NCBI GenBank assembly: GCA_025355745.1
Contig: JANXZA010000084.1
Coordinates: 1-64,000 of the forward strand
Origin: Rhizobacter sp.
Lineage (GTDB): Bacteria > Pseudomonadota > Gammaproteobacteria > Burkholderiales > Burkholderiaceae_C
Reading direction: 5' to 3'
DNA: 64,000 bases
This document shows positions 9,542 to 17,848 of this stretch, one piece after another. The position numbers were made by a program, and so were the translations under genes. Numbering within the stretch: position 1 is the stretch's first letter; every line of letters begins with the position of its first letter. Under the pieces are notes generated by a model, which did no database searches, had not been told where the DNA came from, and worked only from the letters and a program-made list of their open reading frames with translations.

Positions 9542-11292
9542 CACTTCTTCTCCTTGTCGAAGCCGCCTTGGGCGGGGGGCGCAGCCGCAGCCGCAGCCGC
9601 GTCGTCGGTGGGCTGGCCTTCCAGCTTGCCGCCCAAAATCAACTCGCTGCGCGTTGGCGGCACATAGCCGTCTGTGGGCAGCCGGTAGCCGGCCGGCAGA
9701 GGCTTCACGAGGCGCGGCGTGATCACGAACACCAGCTCGGAGCGGTCGGTCTGGAACGAGGTGCTGCGAAATAGCGCGCCGATGACAGGCAACTCGCCCA
9801 GGAACGGGAAAGCGGCGACGTTGGTCGTGGTGTTGTTCTTGATCAGACCACCGATCGCGAAGCTCTGGCCATCCATCAGTTGCACCGTGGTCTCGGCCTT
9901 GCGCGACGTGAACGAAGGCAGCACCGAGCTGAAGCCGCCGCTGCTGATCGTCACCCCGGTGGCGTTGAGGTCGGAGACCTCCGGCCGAACGCGCAGATTG
10001 ATGCGTCCGTTGCCCAGCACCGTTGGCGTGAACTTGACGGAAACGCCGAATTCCTTTTCCTGCAGCGTGATGGTCTGCCCGCCGGTTCCGTTGCTCTGCG
10101 AGACCGGGATAAAGATAATGCCGCCCGCAAGAAAGCTGCCGGTCTGCCCACTGATCGCCATGATCGTGGGCTCGGCCAGCACCTTCACGAGGCCATCGGT
10201 CTTCTGCATTTTCAGCACGCCGTTCGTCACGTTGCGGGCGGGCACGGTGCCGTAGGTCGTGGTGTAGGTCGGCCGGCCGGTCGATGCGTCGTAGGTCACG
10301 GTCACGTTGCCGCCGGTCGCGCCGGTAATCGGCACGGTGCCACCGATCACCGTACCCACCGAGCTGAGCGGGACGCCAGCGCTGGCGCCGGCGATCTGGC
10401 CCAGCGTGCCTATCGCGCCGCCGAAGATGCCCGACAGAAACCGTATCAGCGAGCCGTCGCTGGACGAGTAGGCGCGCGAGAAATCGATGCCGAACTGGTC
10501 GAGCAGCGACTTCGATATCTCGGCCACCTTGACTTCGAGCATCACCTGCTGCGGCGCGCCGACTTCGAGCATATTGACGACGCGCGGGTTGGCCTTGCCG
10601 CCACTGTCACCGGCACCCGTTCGCACGTAGGAATTCGCAAGGTCCGTCACGCGCGTGAGTGCCTCGGTATCCGTGACCGTTCCCGACAGCACGATCGAAT
10701 CGAAGGCCGACGTGACCTTGATCTCCTTTTCGGCGGGCAGCAACTCGGCGATCACCGCCTGCAGTGCCGTTGTGTCCATGCCCACCACCACGTCGAAGGC
10801 GGTGCAGGTGCCGGCGCGGTCGAGCATCACCACATTCGTCGAGCCGATGGTCTTGCCCAGCAGATAGACCTCGGTCGGCGCCAGCAGCAGCACATCCACG
10901 TCGGCCACACCGGGGCGGGTGTCGAGCGCCGGGGTCTTGCTGCCATCGTCTTTCTTGGCATCGGGGTTCTCCGCCGGGCGCGCAGCGCGCGCGTTTTCGG
11001 GGTTGCCCAGCAAGATGCGTGTGACCGGCGAGATCGGCCGCAACACCGTTGACTTGCCGACCGGTATGTGTACCAGCGGCGCAATGTTGACGCGCGAGCA
11101 CAGCCCGGCGATCGAGGGCGGCACGACGCGTGCCTGGGCCGGGGGCTGCTTCGCCCCTGCAGCCGCCTTGGCGGGCTGCGCTGCGACACCCAACGCCTGC
11201 AGGGCCAGGCTGACAAGCAGCGCCACGCGGGCGATCGCAACGGCGCGGCAAGGCATGAGCCAGGGCATGAGCAAGGGCGAGGGTGAGGGCAT
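9541..11292 (-). CDS. cpaC: Flp pilus outer-membrane secretin CpaC/RcpA
   Basis: A 583-residue secretin forming the outer-membrane channel of the Flp pilus. The start at ATG 11290-11292 has GGGAG eight bases upstream and gives a signal peptide ending near GVAAQPAK. The N-terminal periplasmic region includes a BON-like domain (TSAFDSIVLSGTVTDTEALT). The secretin domain follows with QQVMLEVKVAEISKSLLDQFG and the C-terminal block VPVIGALFRSTSFQTDRSEL, then ITPRLVKPL. A Gly/Thr-rich stretch around residues 310-370 is the likely gate region. It stands between cpaB and the small lipoprotein, in the usual order. Confidence 0.93.
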   Translation of the reverse strand: MPSPSPLLMPWLMPCRAVAIARVALLVSLALQALGVAAQPAKAAAGAKQPPAQARVVPPSIAGLCSRVNIAPLVHIPVGKSTVLRPISPVTRILLGNPENARAARPAENPDAKKDDGSKTPALDTRPGVADVDVLLLAPTEVYLLGKTIGSTNVVMLDRAGTCTAFDVVVGMDTTALQAVIAELLPAEKEIKVTSAFDSIVLSGTVTDTEALTRVTDLANSYVRTGAGDSGGKANPRVVNMLEVGAPQQVMLEVKVAEISKSLLDQFGIDFSRAYSSSDGSLIRFLSGIFGGAIGTLGQIAGASAGVPLSSVGTVIGGTVPITGATGGNVTVTYDASTGRPTYTTTYGTVPARNVTNGVLKMQKTDGLVKVLAEPTIMAISGQTGSFLAGGIIFIPVSQSNGTGGQTITLQEKEFGVSVKFTPTVLGNGRINLRVRPEVSDLNATGVTISSGGFSSVLPSFTSRKAETTVQLMDGQSFAIGGLIKNNTTTNVAAFPFLGELPVIGALFRSTSFQTDRSELVFVITPRLVKPLPAGYRLPTDGYVPPTRSELILGGKLEGQPTDDAAAAAAAPPAQGGFDKEKK

Positions 11293-11330
11293 CGGTGATC
11301 TCCCGTTTTCGTATTTTTCTGGAGGGCGGT

Positions 11331-12206
11331 TTAGAAGCACTCGGTCACCTTGCTCAGGCCACGAATCACCTCGACACAATTGGTGGATTTGGCCGGTGCC
11401 AGCGGTGCCACAGCGACGACGGCGGCGGCGCGTGGCGCGGCGCGGCGCGCGGGCGGGGGTGGCGCGGCCACGATCGTCTTCGCGGGCTCGGGCTCCGGCG
11501 TCGCCATGCCGAGCAGTTCGGCCTTCGTGACGCCACTTCCCAAAGCTGTCGCTTTCGGATCGGTCTGGTTGCGCAGCACCAGCGACAAGGTGCCCACGCT
11601 GCGCGCCAGGTCGATCAGCTCGGCGTCATGCGGCGTCAGCTCCAAGGTCACCGCGTTCACGACCTTTGGCTTGGTTGAGTCGCGGTCGGCCTCTTGCGCC
11701 ACCGCCAGCACCAGAATGCGTTCCAGCACGATCTTCGAAATCGTGCGGTCGCGGTCGCCGCGTTGCGCGCCTTCGCCCTGGGTGTTGACCATCACGTCAA
11801 CATAAGTGCCGGGCAGCGCGAACCCCGCCACACCGATCACGTCGTTGACACGCACCGTCATCGCGCGCTTGCCTTGCGGCACCACAGCCGACAGGCCGCC
11901 CTTCGTGCCGATCGGCGCGAGCCGCGTTTCGGTGAGTGGTTCGCCGCGCTGCATCGACACCAGCACGACGCGCCCGTCGAGTTTGGCGGCCTCGTTAAAG
12001 GCGCCGGCGGGCACGCTGCCGCTCGGCCAATCGGCCATGCGAATCATCTCGGGCGAAAGCCGCCCGCCCAGTTCGATGTCGGCATTCGCCACCGCAATCC
12101 GGCCCTGGTCGCCGCCCTGTCCCTGCATCCAGCGCGCCGCCAGGAACACCGCCGCCAGGCCTGCGATGGCGGCAATGAACAACATCAACAGGCCGCGTGA
12201 TCTCAT
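11331..12206 (-). CDS. cpaB: Flp pilus assembly protein CpaB/RcpC
   Basis: A 291-residue protein with an N-terminal membrane helix (LLMLFIAAIAGLAAVFLAAR) and a SAF domain (about residues 40-105, with RGEPLTETRLAPIGTKGGLS). The CpaB/RcpC C-terminal region follows, with GFALPGTYVDVMVN. A Pro/Ala-rich tail ends in a Cys-containing peptide (CVEVIRGLSKVTECF). CpaB/RcpC is periplasmic or outer-membrane associated and works with the secretin. Its start overlaps the ATPase gene upstream by 4 bp (12203-12206), so the two are coupled. Confidence 0.9.
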   Translation of the reverse strand: MRSRGLLMLFIAAIAGLAAVFLAARWMQGQGGDQGRIAVANADIELGGRLSPEMIRMADWPSGSVPAGAFNEAAKLDGRVVLVSMQRGEPLTETRLAPIGTKGGLSAVVPQGKRAMTVRVNDVIGVAGFALPGTYVDVMVNTQGEGAQRGDRDRTISKIVLERILVLAVAQEADRDSTKPKVVNAVTLELTPHDAELIDLARSVGTLSLVLRNQTDPKATALGSGVTKAELLGMATPEPEPAKTIVAAPPPPARRAAPRAAAVVAVAPLAPAKSTNCVEVIRGLSKVTECF

Positions 12207-13561
12207 CCCCGACTCCCAGTTTCAGACGCTGCTTCGATCAGCGCCTCGTTGCCAAAATATGCTTCCCAGGCCCAGTCGAGCAGCTCGGGCGAGAACTCGG
12301 CCGGCACGCCCAGAAAGCGCGCGCGGCTGGCGATCAGGTGCAGCAGGTCTTGCGGGTAGCACGCCAGCAGTGGCCTGCCGTGGGCTTGATGGTAGGTGCC
12401 CACGAGCCGCTCGAACGCCCCCGATTCGTGGGGAATTCCTTCGGCCGCGCAAGCACGCTCGAAGATCAGCGCGTAGTCGGCTTGCGACACCGGCCCGATC
12501 GCGATCTTGTGGCCGAGCCGGCGCAGAAACGCCGCGTCTTCGAGCTGGTCGGGGCGCAGGTTCGAAGAGAACACCAGCACCATGTCGAACGGGATCGTGA
12601 ACTTGCCACCGTTGCGCAACATCAGGTGGTCGTGGCGGCGCTCCATCGGCACCACCCAGCGGTTCATCAGCTCGCGTGGCGAGATCACCTGGCGGCCCAG
12701 GTCGTCAACGATGAAGAGGCCGTTGTTGGCCTTGAAATGCGGCGGCGCTTCGTAGTAGCCGGCGCGGCTGTCGAAGCTCAGGTCGAGCATTGCCAGCGTC
12801 AACTCGCCGCCCGAAACCACGCAGGGCCGTTCGCACAGCACCCAGCGTGAGTCGGGGCGGGCCCGGTTGTCCAACGCGGCGCGCGGCGTGGCGTCGAGCG
12901 TGATCGGGCGGTGGCACTGCGCGTCGAAAACCCGAATCACTTCGCCGTGCACGCTGATCGCATACGGGATCGCAATCGCGCCGGTGACGAGCCGGCGCAG
13001 TTGCTGTGCCAGGTAGGTCTTGCCCGAGCCGGCCGGGCCGTGCAGCAGCATCGGCCGCCCCGAATTCACCGCCGTGCCCAGCAGGTCGAGCAGCCGCTCG
13101 GGCACCACCAGGTCGGCAAAGGCGGCGCGCACCTCGCCCACCGTGATGCTTTGCGCCGTGACCGACTGGGCCCGCACGCGCTCGGTGTAGGCATCGAGCG
13201 GCACCGGTGCCGCACCGACGTACGAGCTGCGTGCCATCCACTCGGCGGCGCGGGCGCGGCCCGCCTGCGTGAGGTCGAACTGCACGTCGGCCTCGTGCTG
13301 GCCGCGCCGCGTGACTTCGAGCAGCGTTTCGCGGCGCATGAACTGACACACCGCTTCGACCACCGTGCCGGCCAGGCACAACTGCGCGCTCAGTTCGGTC
13401 AGGCGCGTGAGGCCGAGCTGGAACATGGTCTTCGCGACCAACTCGACCAGGAAAGTTGATGACAGGCCGGTTTCTTCCAGCGTTTGCGGCGCACGCGGCA
13501 ACGCGGCGCGCGCATCGTGAACGTTGCGGTTCGGTACGGCGGGGAACTGCAGCAAGCTCAT
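12203..13561 (-). CDS. Winged-helix AAA+ ATPase of the tad locus
   Basis: A 452-residue protein not in the canonical tad set. Residues 30-130 look like a winged-helix or helical domain (LGLTRLTELSAQL and VVEAVCQFMRRETLLEV). They are followed by an AAA+ module with Walker A GPAGSGKTYLA (about residue 175), Walker B LFIVDDLGRQ, and a sensor-like VFSSNL. It lies between the prepilin peptidase gene and cpaB and overlaps cpaB by 4 bp, so it is part of the pilus operon. Similar ATPases accompany tad genes in other Burkholderiales, usually as unnamed ATP-binding proteins. No signal peptide, so cytoplasmic. A regulatory or machine-remodelling role is inference only. Confidence 0.8.
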   Translation of the reverse strand: MSLLQFPAVPNRNVHDARAALPRAPQTLEETGLSSTFLVELVAKTMFQLGLTRLTELSAQLCLAGTVVEAVCQFMRRETLLEVTRRGQHEADVQFDLTQAGRARAAEWMARSSYVGAAPVPLDAYTERVRAQSVTAQSITVGEVRAAFADLVVPERLLDLLGTAVNSGRPMLLHGPAGSGKTYLAQQLRRLVTGAIAIPYAISVHGEVIRVFDAQCHRPITLDATPRAALDNRARPDSRWVLCERPCVVSGGELTLAMLDLSFDSRAGYYEAPPHFKANNGLFIVDDLGRQVISPRELMNRWVVPMERRHDHLMLRNGGKFTIPFDMVLVFSSNLRPDQLEDAAFLRRLGHKIAIGPVSQADYALIFERACAAEGIPHESGAFERLVGTYHQAHGRPLLACYPQDLLHLIASRARFLGVPAEFSPELLDWAWEAYFGNEALIEAASETGSRG

Positions 13562-13576
13562 CGGGGGTTCAGGCCA

Positions 13577-14149
13577 TCAGCCGTGCAGCAGCCGGCCCAG
13601 CGGCCACAGCAGCGCTGCGCCGGTGCCCAGCGCAATCGCCACCGCATAGGGCAGGCGGGCGGCGGTGGTTTGCAGTGGCGCAAGCCGCGCGGCCTGGCCG
13701 GAGCTCAGGCGCAAGGCCCAGTCGGTCAGCAAGAAGCGCACATTGGCCAGCGTTTGCGTGGCCACTCCGCGGCCCAGCATGAACACCAGCGCCAACAGGC
13801 CGCCGGCGAGCAGGGTGTAAAGGGTGGCGTCGAGCACGGCTTGCGCGCCGACGAAGGCACCGACCATCGCCATCAGCTTCACATCGCCGGCGCCGGTGGC
13901 GCGCAGCAGGTAGAGCGGCATCAGCAGCGCGAAGCCGCTGAGCAGGCCGGCCAGCGGCGCCCACCAGTCGGGGCCGGCAAGAGGCACCGAGCCCGTGATC
14001 AGCGCGACTGCGTGGGCGATGAAGGCCAGCGCGATGCCGATCAGCACCAGCCGGTTCGGGATGCGGCGCGACCGCAGATCGACGAGGACGGCGGCTGCCA
14101 GCAGTGCGACGAGAAGCGTGGGAGTCACGATGATGACTGGCAGGGACAT
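13577..14149 (-). CDS. tadV: Flp prepilin peptidase TadV/CpaA
   Basis: A 190-residue integral membrane aspartyl protease (A24 family) that cleaves Flp prepilins and TadE-like pseudopilins. Both catalytic aspartates are visible: Asp24 in VDLRSRRIPN and Asp89 in GAGDVKLMA. About five or six hydrophobic helices are present. The N-terminal methylase domain of PilD is absent, as expected for TadV/CpaA. It lies between the pilin genes and the AAA+ gene on the same strand. Confidence 0.92.
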   Translation of the reverse strand: MSLPVIIVTPTLLVALLAAAVLVDLRSRRIPNRLVLIGIALAFIAHAVALITGSVPLAGPDWWAPLAGLLSGFALLMPLYLLRATGAGDVKLMAMVGAFVGAQAVLDATLYTLLAGGLLALVFMLGRGVATQTLANVRFLLTDWALRLSSGQAARLAPLQTTAARLPYAVAIALGTGAALLWPLGRLLHG

Positions 14150-14207
14150 GAGGTCGATGGGTTACCGAGAGGAGAACACGAGGTGTTCTTCGCTTGACGG
14201 TGCGGCA

Positions 14208-14387
14208 TCAGAGCGCGGCAGCGATCGCCACCTCGATGGCGGTGAACACGGCCTCGAGCTTCGAGCCGACGAGGGTGACGGAAGCAATGATGACGACAGC
14301 AATCAGCGCGGCGATGAGGCCGTATTCGATCGCGGTCACGCCCTCGTCTTCTCGACCCAGTTGCTGGATCAATCGGGTGAGTGTCAT
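14208..14387 (-). CDS. flp: Flp-type pilin 1
   Basis: A 59-residue Flp/Fap pilin precursor. The short cytoplasmic leader ends at the processing site in DEGVTAIEYGLIAALIAVV, with the Glu-Tyr pair at +5/+6 that defines Flp pilins. One hydrophobic helix follows, then a short Ala-rich end. CAGGAG stands in front of the ATG at 14387. Two more Flp-like genes precede it. This one and pilin 2 are the most alike (TAIEYGLIAALIAVVIIASV is shared). It is the probable major subunit together with pilin 2. Confidence 0.9.
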   Translation of the reverse strand: MTLTRLIQQLGREDEGVTAIEYGLIAALIAVVIIASVTLVGSKLEAVFTAIEVAIAAAL

Positions 14388-14487
14388 GGTGAACTCCTGG
14401 CCCGTCTGGCGGGCGTTTGGACAACTCTGCGAGCGTGAGACCGGTGACCGGGCCGGCGACACAAAATACGCCCGGCCCGGTCAGGGA

Positions 14488-14664
14488 TCAGACGGCCGTG
14501 AGGGCTGTAGCAATGTTGGTGAACACGAGAACGAGCTTCGTTCCGACGATGGTGACGGAGGCGATGATGACAACCGCGATCAGTGCGGCGATGAGGCCGT
14601 ATTCGATGGCCGTGACGCCTTCTTCGTCGCGAACAAATTTCTGGATGAAACGGGTGATTTGCAT
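14488..14664 (-). CDS. flp: Flp-type pilin 2
   Basis: A 58-residue Flp prepilin: MQITRFIQKFVRDEEG, then VTAIEYGLIAALIAVVIIAS and a short tail ending LTAV. The leader, the G|VTAIEY cleavage region and the hydrophobic helix are all intact. The ATG 14662-14664 has CAGGAG upstream. It is nearly identical to pilin 1 through the helix but differs in leader and C-terminus, suggesting a duplication followed by divergence of the exposed part. Confidence 0.9.
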   Translation of the reverse strand: MQITRFIQKFVRDEEGVTAIEYGLIAALIAVVIIASVTIVGTKLVLVFTNIATALTAV

Positions 14665-14798
14665 GGAGAGCTCCTGGCGGTTAAAAAATCAATCGACGCG
14701 GTGAAGCGCCTTGCCTGCGATCCGAAAGGGCCGGATCCATACCCTGCTGGCCTGTTGCGGTGACGCCGGCCAGCGATTCGCGTCTTTCCTGTCTGACG

Positions 14799-14981
14799 CT
14801 AGATGGCTGCCACCACGGCGGCCGACCAGGCGGCGTACGTCGCATTCAGTGCGGTGCCGGTGGCGCTGACGGCACCGATGATCGCGACCGCGATCAGTGC
14901 CGACAGCAGGCCGTATTCGATTGCCGTGACGCCCGAGTCGCCGGCAAGCCAGGCGGTGAAATGCGGTGCGGTGGTGTTCAT
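14799..14981 (-). CDS. Flp-type pilin 3 (divergent)
   Basis: A 60-residue Flp-like prepilin with leader MNTTAPHFTAWLAGDSG and mature start VTAIEYGLLSALIAVAIIGA. It keeps the processing signature and hydrophobic helix, but leader and tail differ from the other two. The ribosome site is weak. It may be a minor or alternative pilin. It lies first of the three in transcription order, directly after the REC-only gene. Confidence 0.85.
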   Translation of the reverse strand: MNTTAPHFTAWLAGDSGVTAIEYGLLSALIAVAIIGAVSATGTALNATYAAWSAAVVAAI

Positions 14982-14991
14982 GGCTTCGACT

Positions 14992-15492
14992 TTAGGAGCT
15001 GCCTGGCGCCGGCGCAGCGGAGGATGCAGCCACTGCCGGGGGGGAACTTGCGCCTTGCCAAAAGGGAGCTTTCTCCCCCCGCGTTTGCAGGTGGCCGATG
15101 CGCGCGATGCAGCCGAGAAGGTCGGCGGCCGGCTGGTGTTTTTCGATGAAGGCGCAGGCGCCGAGCCGCATCGCCCGGGCCCGCGTGGCGGGGTCGCCGT
15201 GGCTGGTGAGCACCAGCACGCCGGCGCTCAGCGCGAGTTGCGGAATCAGTGCCAGGCCGTCTTCACCGGCGAGGTCGGCGTCGAGCACCACCACCTCGGG
15301 CCGCAGCCGCGCCGCAGCGCTCAAGGCCTCGGCACTGTTGGCGGCGGTGCTGACAAAACGCAGCGCCATCTGCGCGCAGGAGATCAGCCGTGCCAGCCCT
15401 TCGCGTACCACCCGCTGGTCGTCGACCACCAGCACGCCGACGGGCGCCATGGGACGGCTGACTTCGGTGCCGGCGGCATAGGGTGGCTGCAT
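14992..15492 (-). CDS. REC-only response regulator near the pilin genes
   Basis: A 166-residue receiver domain with acidic pair Asp24/Asp25 (LVVDDQ), phosphorylation site Asp71 (VVLDADLAGED), a Thr/Ser switch near residue 96 and Lys118 (FIEKHQ). The sequence style (VDDQRVVREGLARLI) is that of NarL/FixJ-class regulators. However, the LuxR DNA-binding domain is absent, replaced by a 40-residue low-complexity tail (Ser/Ala/Pro). The start may instead be the Met15 codon at 15450, since no clear ribosome site marks either. It sits immediately upstream of the pilins. It resembles the full-length regulator at 22833-23570 (both read DLAGED after the phospho-Asp), so the two may answer to the same kinase. 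That link is inference. Confidence 0.8.
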   Translation of the reverse strand: MQPPYAAGTEVSRPMAPVGVLVVDDQRVVREGLARLISCAQMALRFVSTAANSAEALSAAARLRPEVVVLDADLAGEDGLALIPQLALSAGVLVLTSHGDPATRARAMRLGACAFIEKHQPAADLLGCIARIGHLQTRGEKAPFWQGASSPPAVAASSAAPAPGSS

Positions 15493-16019
15493 GACTGCAT
15501 GCTAGGCAGGCCTGGCCGGCGCCGCATGGGAAGCACCAGCCCCCAGTGGGGGGAGCTTGCTCCCGGGCAGCGGCGCAGCGGCAGGTCGACATCGGGTGAG
15601 CCATCCAGCGAGGTGAGCGCGCCGGGAGCCCAATGGTCACGGGAAACAAAACCGGTGCGGCGCGTGAAGACCCTCACTTGCAGTGCGCGCATCGGCTTGC
15701 AAGCCGATGCCGTTCGATGGGCTCGGCGCATGCGCCTCGAAAGCCCCATCTCACCCCCAACCCTCTCCCGCAAGCGGGAGAGGGGGCCACGCATTTTTCC
15801 TTCTCCCGGAAGCGGAAGTGGGGGCCACGTATTACTCCCTCTCCCGCTTGCGGGAGAGGGTTGGGGTGAGGGCCGCGGGATCGCAAGAACAGCCATTTCT
15901 GCGCGAACGCCGGCTTATGCCAGGAGCCTCGAATGCTCCCAGCTTTCCGCCCACACGGCAGTTCTGCTTTTCAAATTCACCCGATCCATCTGCGCGAACC
16001 GTGTGCTTGCTTCTCCGCC
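15493..16019. other. Intergenic region between tad locus and next operon
   Basis: This 527-bp stretch has no convincing gene. It contains the inverted palindromic repeat described separately at 15750-15870. Both sides are transcribed leftward, so it holds the unrecognised promoter of the REC/pilin genes near 15500-15750. I saw no clear sigma-70 or sigma-54 hexamers. Confidence 0.5.
15750..15870. repeat. Inverted pair of palindromic interspersed repeats
   Basis: Two arms mirror each other: CTCACCCCCAACCCTCTCCC-GCAAGCGGGAGAGGG at 15750-15784 and its reverse complement at 15837-15870. Each arm is itself a hairpin (CTCTCCCGCAAGCGGGAGAG). A third degenerate hairpin (TTCTCCCGGAAGCGGAAGTG) and a duplicated GGGGCCACG lie between. 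Related sequence (CCCCAACCCTCTCCCC) recurs at about 40846-40876. It is a REP-like dispersed element, possibly acting as a bidirectional terminator. Confidence 0.75.
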
Positions 16020-16685
16020 TCAATAAACGCCCGGCAGCAAGCGCCAGCGAACCCGGCGCTGGTAGCCGCGATAGTCGGCGCTGCTGGCCGCCAGCACGGC
16101 TTCTTCGCGCCGGATGCGAACCACCTGGGCGACATACAGCAGCGCCAGCACGACGGCGTTGCGCCATGAAAAGTTGACCATCAGGAAGCCGATGTGCCCG
16201 ATCAGGTAGCCGAAATAGATCGGGTGCCTGACAACGCGGTACGGCCCTGCCATCACCAGGCCGCGTTGCGCCGGCAGCAGGCCGAACGATCGGCCAAGGA
16301 AGATCTTGGCCGTGAACTGCCAGGCCATGCCGGCCGCCTGCAAGCTCGCGCCCAGCCACTCGGGCGCGAGCCGCACCGTTCCCTGCGGATCGAGCAGCAC
16401 GACGAAGCAGGTGGCATACATCGTCGCGAGCATTGACAGAACCGACAGGTCGCGCTGGCTGGCGCGGCGCGCCAGCAGCACCAGCACCAGCGTGTAGCCC
16501 TCGGAAACCAGCAGCAGCAGCGCGGTCCAGCGCGAGGTGTCCATCATCCACGCGTGCCCCCAGCGGGCGACGACGAATACCATCAGCAGCAGCGCGAAGC
16601 CGCGCAGCAACCATTCGGTCAGCCGGCCTTCAGCCGCCGGCGGCAAATCGCTTTTGAGGGTGGATTTCATCGAAGGTGTGTTCAT
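16020..16685 (-). CDS. Isoprenylcysteine carboxyl methyltransferase-like membrane protein
   Basis: A 221-residue integral membrane protein of the ICMT/PEMT (phospholipid methyltransferase) superfamily. It has about five or six helices. The C-terminal signature GPYRVVRHPIYFGYLIGHIG and the terminal RREEAVLAAS-x-x-Y-x-x-Y block form the SAM- and substrate-binding end in this family. ATG 16683-16685 overlaps the upstream stop by 4 bp. It is the last gene of an operon with a PAP2 phosphatase and a spermidine-synthase-like protein. The substrate is not deducible; lipid or small hydrophobic amine methylation is possible. Confidence 0.8.
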   Translation of the reverse strand: MNTPSMKSTLKSDLPPAAEGRLTEWLLRGFALLLMVFVVARWGHAWMMDTSRWTALLLLVSEGYTLVLVLLARRASQRDLSVLSMLATMYATCFVVLLDPQGTVRLAPEWLGASLQAAGMAWQFTAKIFLGRSFGLLPAQRGLVMAGPYRVVRHPIYFGYLIGHIGFLMVNFSWRNAVVLALLYVAQVVRIRREEAVLAASSADYRGYQRRVRWRLLPGVY

Positions 16686-17842
16686 TGCTGATTCCAGAAG
16701 TGGCGCCACTCGGTGCCCATGTTGTCGTCGGTGACGAGGGTTTGGCCGGCGGTGCGCGCGAGCACCTGGGCGCAGGGCTCGAGCAAGTCGGCTGGCGTGC
16801 GCGCGGCATCGGGCCGGGTCAGGCTTTCGAGCGCCATCAGCCGCGCCATCCCCTGGGTGTATGCGGCGCTTGAAGGGTCGAGCATCGGCCGGCCGTCGAT
16901 GCGGTAGGCGTCGAGCGTGCGCCGCCAGCGCGCGAAGTTCCAGTCGATGGGCGTGGATGACAACACCACATGGTTCATGAAGCGCGCCCCGTGCGCAAAG
17001 CTCGCGCAGCCGGTGCGCTGCACGCGGCTCGAGTCGGTGGTGTTGTAGAACACGATGCCGCCCGGGTTCAGGTGCGCCTTCAGGATGGCGAGGAAGTCGG
17101 TCGACAGCAGGTTGGTCGCGTTGGCGCGAAAGTGAAATGTGCTGTTGATGACGATAGCGTCGAAGCGCCGGCTCGCATTCATGCGCAGCCAGCGGCGGCC
17201 GTCGTCGGTCACTAGCTTGAGCTTCGGGTGGGTCAGCACCGACGCGACGCTCGGGTTGCCGGCCACCAGGCCCGCATAGCCCGGGTTGATCTCGACGATG
17301 GTGAGCGAGGCCACCGCCGGGTTGTTGGCCAGCACCTGCGCCCATGAGCCCGAGGCCAGCCCGATCATCAGCACATCGCGCGGCGCGGCGTGGAACAGAC
17401 TGAGCGCATACGGGCGCACGATGCCGTTCACGTCGTTGGTTAGCTCGACGTTGAAATGGCCGTCATAGGCACCGTTGCCGTAGACCGTGCCCGAATGATC
17501 GACCGTGATGATGCCGCTGCGGTTTTCAACCACCTGGGTGAAGGCGGTCTTGCCCTCGGGCCCGCCTTTCGATTGCAGCGCTTCGAGCAGTTTGTCGCTG
17601 GCGGCGGGCAGCGCCACCACGGCCAGCACGGCGACCGCCGCGATGGCAGCCGCGCGCCGGAGCTGGATGCTGCGCGGTGCCTTGATCGTCGAGCCAAGGA
17701 TCAGCGCACACACGAGCCCGGCAGCGACGAGCCACTGGCCCATTTCAACCAGGCTGAATCGGTCCATCAGCACGAAGCCCGTCAGCACCGACCCCGACGC
17801 GGCACCGACGATGTTGGCGAGGTACAGCAGGCCGGTGCGCAT
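16682..17842 (-). CDS. Spermidine-synthase-like C-terminal half of a split gene
   Basis: A 386-residue frame that begins at ATG 17840-17842, two codons after an in-frame TAG (17849-17851) ending the upstream MFS-like half. It starts with transmembrane segments (LLYLANIVGAASGSVLTGFV) that complete the membrane domain. A spermidine-synthase-fold domain follows: VLMIGLASGSWAQVL (SAM-binding loop), IVEINPGY (acidic residue after beta-2), and VTDDGRRWLR. In fused MFS/spermidine synthase proteins the segments are one chain, so this is the downstream part of a gene interrupted by one nonsense codon, or a separately reinitiated product. The true enzymatic activity of these fused proteins is not established. 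Confidence 0.75.
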   Translation of the reverse strand: MRTGLLYLANIVGAASGSVLTGFVLMDRFSLVEMGQWLVAAGLVCALILGSTIKAPRSIQLRRAAAIAAVAVLAVVALPAASDKLLEALQSKGGPEGKTAFTQVVENRSGIITVDHSGTVYGNGAYDGHFNVELTNDVNGIVRPYALSLFHAAPRDVLMIGLASGSWAQVLANNPAVASLTIVEINPGYAGLVAGNPSVASVLTHPKLKLVTDDGRRWLRMNASRRFDAIVINSTFHFRANATNLLSTDFLAILKAHLNPGGIVFYNTTDSSRVQRTGCASFAHGARFMNHVVLSSTPIDWNFARWRRTLDAYRIDGRPMLDPSSAAYTQGMARLMALESLTRPDAARTPADLLEPCAQVLARTAGQTLVTDDNMGTEWRHFWNQQ

Positions 17843-17848
17843 GCCGGC

